From Phycisphaerales bacterium (GTDB lineage Bacteria; Planctomycetota; Phycisphaerae; Phycisphaerales; UBA1924): a stretch of 12,228 nt of DNA. Position 1 is the first letter of the stretch. Every line of letters starts with the position of its first letter. Below are positions 6,536 to 12,228 of this stretch, piece after piece. The stretch covers positions 1 through 12,228 of the forward strand of contig JAIEQQ010000732.1 in assembly GCA_019747615.1 (NCBI GenBank), written 5' to 3'. The notes under the pieces are model-generated. The model ran no database searches. It was not told where the DNA came from and was given only the letters and a program-made list of their open reading frames with translations. Both the position numbers and the translations under genes were made by a program.

Positions 6536-6564
6536 TTGCTTTTCGACCCGAGCCGGCCAATACT
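6536..6564 (+). promoter_or_regulatory. Candidate sigma70-type promoter of rplK
   Basis: TTGCTT (6536-6541) and AATACT (6559-6564) are separated by 17 bases. The -10 matches TATAAT at four of six positions. The same -35 hexamer is used in the stronger promoter candidate before rpoB, which raises confidence a little. It would give a leader of roughly 125 bases. Confidence 0.4.
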
Positions 6565-6633
6565 TCCCTCCCAAATCTCTGCCTAGCCGATCGGGCGACG
6601 TGATCGGTGACCGTGTGAACTGCTGAGCTTGTC

Positions 6634-6678
6634 GGGCCTGACCTTCAAAGGGCTCGATCCGGGTGATGAACCCAGGCC
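6634..6678 (+). promoter_or_regulatory. Possible folded leader of rplK
   Basis: GGCCT (6635-6639) can pair with AGGCC (6674-6678), enclosing a hairpin GGGT-GATGA-ACCC (6661-6673). Alternatively CC (6659-6660) extends that hairpin by pairing with GG (6675-6676), which would break the outer stem. Ribosomal protein operons often carry leader structures bound by one of their products (L1 in the L11 operon of E. coli). I cannot match this one to a known class. Confidence 0.25.
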
Positions 6679-6681
6679 AGC

Positions 6682-6687
6682 GGGAGG
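6682..6687 (+). promoter_or_regulatory. Ribosome binding site of rplK
   Basis: GGGAGG nine bases before the ATG at 6697 is a strong Shine-Dalgarno site. It selects this ATG over the in-frame TTG at 6688, which overlaps the end of the site. Confidence 0.75.
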
Positions 6688-6696
6688 TTGATTGGA

Positions 6697-7125
6697 ATGG
6701 CGAAGAAGGAACTCAAGTCTACATTCAAGATCATGGCGATTGGCGGAGCGGCCACGCCCGCGCCGCCCCTTGGTCCGGTGCTTGGTGCCAACGGCGTCAA
6801 CCCCGGCCAGTTCATCCAGCAGTTCAACGCCAAGACCATGCCCATGAAGGGCAAGGTCGTGCAGTGCGTGGTCTCGGTCTTCACCGACAAGACCTTTACC
6901 TTCGAGCTCAAGAGCTCGCCGGCCTCGGCCTTGATCAAGGAATACGCCAAGATCGAGAAGGGCTCGGGCGTTCCGAACAAGAACAAGGTCGGCAAGATCA
7001 AGAAGGCCGATCTGGTCACGATCGCCAAAGAGAAGATCAAGGACCTGAACACCGACGACATCGCCGCTGCGGTGCGGATGATCGAGGGTCAATGCCGCAA
7101 CATGGGCGTCGTCGTCGAGGGTTGA
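6697..7125 (+). CDS. rplK: 50S ribosomal protein L11
   Basis: A 142-residue protein, the usual L11 length. L11 binds the GTPase-associated region of 23S rRNA at the base of the L7/L12 stalk and takes part in factor binding and the stringent response. The N-terminal domain shows the proline-rich block PAPPLGPVLG at 21-30 followed by ANGVNPGQFIQQFN at 31-44. The C-terminal RNA-binding domain has SSPASALIKEYA at 73-84, GKIKKADLVTIA at 99-110 and the conserved end AAAVRMIEGQCRNMGV at 123-138. A strong Shine-Dalgarno site lies upstream. It is the first gene of the ribosomal block, not preceded by nusG and secE as in many bacteria. rplA follows after 101 bases, much wider than the few bases seen in many operons. 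Confidence 0.97.
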   Translation: MAKKELKSTFKIMAIGGAATPAPPLGPVLGANGVNPGQFIQQFNAKTMPMKGKVVQCVVSVFTDKTFTFELKSSPASALIKEYAKIEKGSGVPNKNKVGKIKKADLVTIAKEKIKDLNTDDIAAAVRMIEGQCRNMGVVVEG

Positions 7126-7138
7126 TCGCGCCGGTGAT

Positions 7139-7156
7139 CGATCGCTCCGGCGATCG
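7139..7156 (+). other. Hairpin between rplK and rplA
   Basis: CGATCGC (7139-7145) and GCGATCG (7150-7156) pair perfectly around TCCG, 13 bases after the rplK stop. No T-run follows. It may stabilise or process the mRNA, or attenuate transcription; the role is not shown. Confidence 0.5.
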
Positions 7157-7226
7157 CTCTCACCAAGTCGCGACGTGATTCCAAAGAGTTCAGCACCGTC
7201 CGAATAGTCATTCAGGGTTCTTGAAT

Positions 7227-7925
7227 ATGCCATACATCAGCAAGCGATCCAAGTCGAACGCCACGATCAAGCCCGCCGAAGCGCTCGATGCGCTCGCGGC
7301 CGTCGCGGTCCTTCGCAAGTACAAGGCCACCAAGTTCGATCAGACGATCAACGTGGCCCTCCACCTCAACATCGATCCCGCTCAGGCCGAGCAGGGCATC
7401 CGCGGCTCGGTCAGCCTGCCCAAGGGCATCGGCTCCAGCAAGCGCGTCGTCGCGTTCTGCACGTCGGACAAAGTTGCCGAGTGCAAGGCCGCCGGCGCGA
7501 TCGAGGCCGGCGCTGAAGAGCTCGTCGCCAAGATCGAGGGCGGCTGGATGGACTTCGACGTCGCCGTCGCGACGCCCGACATGATGAAGATCGTCTCCAA
7601 GCTCGGCAAGGTCCTTGGCCCGAAGGGTCTCATGCCCTCGCCCAAGACCGGCGCCGTGACGCCGAAGATCGTGGACGCTGTGAAGGAGTTCGCCGCCGGT
7701 AAGGTCGAGTTCCGCAACGACAAGGGTGGCAACATCCACGCCGTGCTGGGCAAGATGAGCTTCCAGGACGGCGACCTGGCGGCCAACCTCGAGGCGTTCA
7801 TCGGGCACATCGCCAAGATGCGTCCGTCGTCCACCAAGGGCCAGTTCATCAAGTCGATCCACGTCGCCGGCGCGATGACCCCCAGCGTGCAGATCAAGTA
7901 CACCGAGGCCGTCGAGGTCAAGTGA
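7227..7925 (+). CDS. rplA: 50S ribosomal protein L1
   Basis: A 232-residue protein, normal for L1, which binds 23S rRNA helices 76-78 and forms the mobile L1 stalk near the E site. In E. coli and some other species L1 also represses translation of its own operon. The L1 signature is clear at 122-144: IVSKLGKVLGPKGLMPSPKT is followed by GAV. FDQTINVALHLNID at 37-50 and GTKGQF-like STKGQFIKSIHVAGAMTPS at 202-220 are the expected N- and C-terminal parts of domain I, with domain II between. The ATG at 7227 has only a weak AGGG nine bases upstream. A TTG two codons earlier is less likely. It lies between rplK and rplJ with spacers of about 100 bases on each side. The rplA-rplJ spacer, where the L10 binding site sits in some bacteria, shows no structure I can name. 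Confidence 0.97.
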   Translation: MPYISKRSKSNATIKPAEALDALAAVAVLRKYKATKFDQTINVALHLNIDPAQAEQGIRGSVSLPKGIGSSKRVVAFCTSDKVAECKAAGAIEAGAEELVAKIEGGWMDFDVAVATPDMMKIVSKLGKVLGPKGLMPSPKTGAVTPKIVDAVKEFAAGKVEFRNDKGGNIHAVLGKMSFQDGDLAANLEAFIGHIAKMRPSSTKGQFIKSIHVAGAMTPSVQIKYTEAVEVK

Positions 7926-8027
7926 GTCCAGCGTCCGGTTGAGTTGAGGTTTGGGGTTGATTGATCGAATCCTCTGCGTCCCCGCTCCCAAGCACGGGCC
8001 GCCAGTTGAGCAAGCAAGGAACGAACC

Positions 8028-8573
8028 ATGTCCAAGACAGTCAAGGGCCTGATTGAGAACGACTACACCGCGAAGCTCGGTGATACGAGCGACGCGATGG
8101 TGATCTCCATCCGCGGCATGAAGGGCATCGCGGCCACTAAGCTGCGCCGCAAGCTCGCCACCAAGAAGATCAAGGTCGTGGTCATGCGCAACGCGCTGGC
8201 CCGCAAGAAGTTCAAGGGCACCGGCCTCGAAGGCCTTGCCTCCCTGCTCACCGGCCCCAGCGCTCTGGCCTTCGGCGGCGCGTCGGTCGTTGAGGTCGCT
8301 CGCGAGATCGTTGACCAGCTCAAGGATTTCCCGGGCCTGGAACTCAAGGGCGCGATCCTCGATGGCACGCTCTTCGAGGGCGATAAGGGCGTCAAGGAAC
8401 TGAGCAAGTATCCGACCAAGGCCGAGGCGATCGGACAGGTCGTCACCCTCATGGTCAGCCCGGGTTCGAAGCTGGTCTCCCAGCTCAAGGGCCCCGGTTC
8501 GAACATCGCCGGCCTCATCGCGGCGATCGAGGCGAAGTTGGAGAAGGGCGAAGCAATCGCCAAGGTCGGGTAA
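8028..8573 (+). CDS. rplJ: 50S ribosomal protein L10
   Basis: A 181-residue protein, slightly longer than the 165 residues of E. coli L10. L10 (P0) anchors to 23S rRNA beside L11 and carries the L7/L12 dimers on its C-terminal helix, building the factor-binding stalk. The N-terminal rRNA-binding domain is recognisable from SDAMVISIRGMKGIAATKLR at 21-40, VVVMRNALARKKFKG at 50-64 and LLTGPSALAFG at 73-83. The C-terminal segment SNIAGLIAAIEAKLEKGEA at 158-176 is the helix expected to bind L7/L12. AAGGA (8016-8020), seven bases upstream, is a good ribosome binding site for the ATG at 8028. In E. coli the L10-L7/L12 complex represses its own translation. rplL follows after an unusually long and structured 243-base spacer. 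Confidence 0.96.
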   Translation: MSKTVKGLIENDYTAKLGDTSDAMVISIRGMKGIAATKLRRKLATKKIKVVVMRNALARKKFKGTGLEGLASLLTGPSALAFGGASVVEVAREIVDQLKDFPGLELKGAILDGTLFEGDKGVKELSKYPTKAEAIGQVVTLMVSPGSKLVSQLKGPGSNIAGLIAAIEAKLEKGEAIAKVG

Positions 8574-8635
8574 TCAGCACGCCGCGCAGGAACGGCTTGT
8601 TGATTGGTCAGATCAGTCGAGTGTCTTTGTCGGGA

Positions 8636-8674
8636 GTTTCAGTCGGATGTTTCAGTTGGTTGTTTCGGACAGTT
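8636..8674. repeat. Degenerate 13-base tandem repeat between rplJ and rplL
   Basis: Three contiguous 13-base units can be aligned: GTTTCAGTCGGAT (8636-8648), GTTTCAGTTGGTT (8649-8661) and GTTTCGGACAGTT (8662-8674). All share GTTTC, and the first two match at 11 of 13 positions. The array begins 63 bases after the rplJ stop and runs into the 15-base duplication that follows. It is T-rich compared with its surroundings. Confidence 0.7.
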
Positions 8675-8697
8675 TGAATACAGACAGTTTGAATACA
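8668..8697. repeat. Perfect 15-base tandem duplication
   Basis: GACAGTTTGAATACA occurs twice back to back (8668-8682 and 8683-8697) with no mismatch, and is followed by GGAC. The exact identity suggests a recent duplication or copies kept by selection. It lies about 120 bases upstream of the rplL start codon. The AATACA element is AT-rich, but I do not find a promoter pair with good spacing. Confidence 0.9.
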
Positions 8698-8722
8698 GGA
8701 CTTCCTCGTCTCACTGGCCCAT

Positions 8723-8794
8723 GCGGCGTCGCCGCGGGTTAAAGAGTTGCACGGAGCAACCCCTCTGAGATGGAATGAGCCGGGATGATCCCGG
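8723..8794 (+). promoter_or_regulatory. Three successive hairpins in the rplL leader
   Basis: GCGGC-GTC-GCCGC (8723-8735), GTTGC-ACGGA-GCAAC (8746-8760) and CCGGG-ATGAT-CCCGG (8780-8794) are all perfect. The third is a 15-base palindrome and ends 11 bases before the Shine-Dalgarno site. None is followed by a T-run. Together they suggest a folded 5' leader that could set rplL output apart from rplJ. L7/L12 is needed in several copies per ribosome, and rplL often has extra control; the role here is inference. Confidence 0.5.
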
Positions 8795-8816
8795 TGTTTG
8801 ATGCGAAGGGTTTCCC

Positions 8817-9188
8817 ATGACGATCAATGAACTCGGTGACAAGTTGGCCGGCCTCTCCCTCAAGGAGGCTGTCGAGCTTGGCAAGTACCTCAAGGACACC
8901 TACGGCATCGAGGCCGCCGCCGGCGGTGGCGTGATGATGGCCGCGGCTCCGGTCGCTGCTGCTCCGGTCGAAGAGAAGACCACGTTCGACGTCACGCTGA
9001 AGGCAGCGGGCGAGAAGAAGATCGACGTGATCAAGGTCGTCCGCGAAGCCACGGGCCTGGGCCTCAAGGAAGCCAAGGACCTGGTCGAAGGCGCCCCGAA
9101 GAAGGTCAAGGAAGGTCTGGGCAAGGCCGACGCCGAGGCCCTCAAGAAGAAGCTCGAGACGGTCGGCGCGACCGTCGTCATGGACTAA
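8817..9188 (+). CDS. rplL: 50S ribosomal protein L7/L12
   Basis: A 123-residue protein, the standard L7/L12 length. It is the multicopy stalk protein that recruits and activates translation GTPases. Residues 1-33 form the N-terminal dimerisation and L10-binding domain ([20 protein letters not shown] at 5-24). Residues 34-52 are an Ala/Gly/Val-rich hinge. Residues 54-123 are the factor-binding C-terminal domain, with the conserved [20 protein letters not shown] at 67-86 and the DLVEGAPK that follows. A ribosome binding site (GAAGGG, 8805-8810) lies six bases before the ATG at 8817. It is separated from rplJ by 243 bases of repeats and hairpins. A strong terminator follows before rpoB, so rplL probably ends the main ribosomal protein transcript. 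Confidence 0.97.
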   Translation: MTINELGDKLAGLSLKEAVELGKYLKDTYGIEAAAGGGVMMAAAPVAAAPVEEKTTFDVTLKAAGEKKIDVIKVVREATGLGLKEAKDLVEGAPKKVKEGLGKADAEALKKKLETVGATVVMD

Positions 9189-9198
9189 TTCAGGTGAT

Positions 9199-9262
9199 CG
9201 CACCAGTGGCGGCTTCGGCCTCCGAAGGTGCGGCTGCCAAGTCCGGCGGGCCATCGGGCCCG
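9199..9262 (+). other. Two GC-rich hairpins after rplL
   Basis: CGCACC (9199-9204) pairs with GGTGCG (9227-9232). Inside it CTTCGG (9213-9218) can pair with CCGAAG (9222-9227), sharing one base with the outer stem. A second hairpin, CGGGCC-ATCG-GGCCCG (9247-9262), follows. They begin 10 bases after the rplL stop and may protect the 3' end or act as processing sites upstream of the terminator. Confidence 0.5.
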
Positions 9263-9279
9263 TTCAAGAACAACCAACG

Positions 9280-9326
9280 GGGTTTGTTCGGATACCCTCC
9301 GACAAACCCTGTTTGTGTTTTTGTTG
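9280..9326 (+). terminator. Strong intrinsic terminator between rplL and rpoB
   Basis: GGGTTTGT (9280-9287) pairs with ACAAACCC (9302-9309). Inside, CGGA (9289-9292) pairs with TCCG (9298-9301) across a single bulged T, leaving a TACCC loop. A T-rich tract (TGTTTGTGTTTTTGTTG, 9310-9326) follows at once. Twelve base pairs plus the U-rich tail make a textbook Rho-independent terminator, the clearest one in the window. Confidence 0.85.
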
Positions 9327-9336
9327 AATGATGAGC

Positions 9337-9366
9337 TTGCTTTTTGCAAAAGTGGAGGGGTATAGT
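9337..9366 (+). promoter_or_regulatory. Sigma70-type promoter of rpoB
   Basis: TTGCTT (9337-9342) and TATAGT (9361-9366) are separated by 18 bases, and the -10 matches TATAAT at five of six positions. It starts 11 bases after the terminator tract. The spacer contains the palindrome TTTTGCAAAA (9342-9351). A start near 9373 would leave a leader of roughly 118 bases. Confidence 0.65.
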
Positions 9367-9419
9367 CGCTTTCCTGCGCGGCCCGGCATGACCAAGAACG
9401 TGTAACCAAACTTTTCAAG

Positions 9420-9465
9420 TGATCGCCCCCTCTTCGCTTCAACCGCGGCAAGGGCCGGGCGATCA
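9420..9465 (+). promoter_or_regulatory. Long stem-loop in the rpoB leader
   Basis: TGATCGCCC (9420-9428) and GGGCGATCA (9457-9465) pair perfectly over nine bases. Inside, CC and CTT (9429-9434, one bulged T) pair with AAG and GG (9450-9454), extending the helix. Just downstream CACC (9470-9473) can pair with GGTG (9481-9484), part of the Shine-Dalgarno site. A role in controlling rpoB translation or attenuation is inference. Confidence 0.5.
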
Positions 9466-9478
9466 GTGTCACCATCGC

Positions 9479-9484
9479 GAGGTG
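9479..9484 (+). promoter_or_regulatory. Ribosome binding site of rpoB
   Basis: GAGGTG lies six bases before the ATG at 9491. An in-frame TGA at 9485-9487 sits between the two, so this ATG is the first possible start. Confidence 0.75.
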
Positions 9485-9490
9485 TGATCG

Positions 9491-12228
<2,738 letters not shown>

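Larger units (their letters stand above)
6338..6696. other. Divergent spacer between znuA and rplK
   Basis: This 359-bp gap holds, in order, the znuA ribosome binding site, the Zur-like dyad, two smaller dyads, an rplK promoter candidate and the rplK leader. Between about 6396 and 6535 I see no gene and no clear signal. secE, nusG and a tRNA, which precede rplK in many bacteria, are not here. Confidence 0.75.
9189..9490. other. Spacer between rplL and rpoB
   Basis: These 302 bases hold no gene I can support. In order they contain two GC-rich hairpins, an intrinsic terminator, a promoter, a leader stem-loop and the rpoB ribosome binding site, each listed separately. A five-codon ATG-TAA frame at 9388-9405 has no ribosome binding site and is not called. 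Confidence 0.8.

Noticed and set aside
7212..7991. A 259-codon minus-strand frame opposite rplA
   Set aside because: The plus strand encodes full-length L1, and the antisense product is rich in Asp, Leu, Gly and Arg with no domain.
7926..8027. A possible L10-binding leader between rplA and rplJ
   Set aside because: Only a weak GATT-GATCG-AATC hairpin with a very asymmetric extension can be drawn, and I cannot place the kink-turn expected of an L10 site.
9388..9405. Five-codon leader peptide (ATG ACC AAG AAC GTG TAA) in the rpoB leader
   Set aside because: It has no ribosome binding site and no run of regulatory codons, and such short frames are expected by chance.

Overview
This is a GC-rich bacterial chromosome segment. 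The rplK-rplA-rplJ-rplL-rpoB gene order, the bacterial-type RpoB and the ZnuABC-type metal importer settle that it is a bacterium. Wide spacers between ribosomal genes, mixed use of Shine-Dalgarno sites and the general protein style make me lean towards Planctomycetota (perhaps Phycisphaerae). That is an impression from reading, not a computed placement.

Layout. Positions 1-245 hold no gene I can support. At 246-1238 (+) lies a GT11-like (alpha-1,2-fucosyltransferase-type) glycosyltransferase. It converges on a minus-strand block which, in transcription order from 6337 down to 1310, reads znuA, znuC, znuB, a small unknown gene, and two class I SAM-dependent methyltransferases. The three znu genes touch or overlap at their ends and form one operon. 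The two methyltransferases and the glycosyltransferase look like glycan or cell-surface chemistry rather than zinc biology. A stem-loop (2123-2144) and an octamer tandem repeat (2039-2086) separate the last methyltransferase from the one before it.

At 6338-6696 a 359-bp divergent spacer separates znuA from rplK. On the znuA side it carries a 25-bp dyad that looks like the operator of a Fur-family (Zur-like) repressor. On the rplK side it carries a promoter candidate. From 6697 the plus strand holds rplK, rplA, rplJ, rplL and the first 912 codons of rpoB, which runs off the window. The usual upstream partners secE and nusG are absent.

The ribosomal spacers are unusually structured. rplJ-rplL contains degenerate 13-nt tandem repeats, a perfect 15-bp tandem duplication and three hairpins. 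rplL-rpoB contains two GC-rich hairpins, a strong intrinsic terminator, then a new promoter (TTGCTT-18-TATAGT) and a stem-loop leader before rpoB. The sequence therefore suggests that rpoB is largely transcribed separately from the ribosomal protein genes.

I found no complete RNA gene, mobile element or CRISPR array. The best candidates for something new are regulatory: the zinc operator, the split between rplL and rpoB, the repeat-built spacers, and a heptamer (GTGATCG) that recurs in intergenic spaces.
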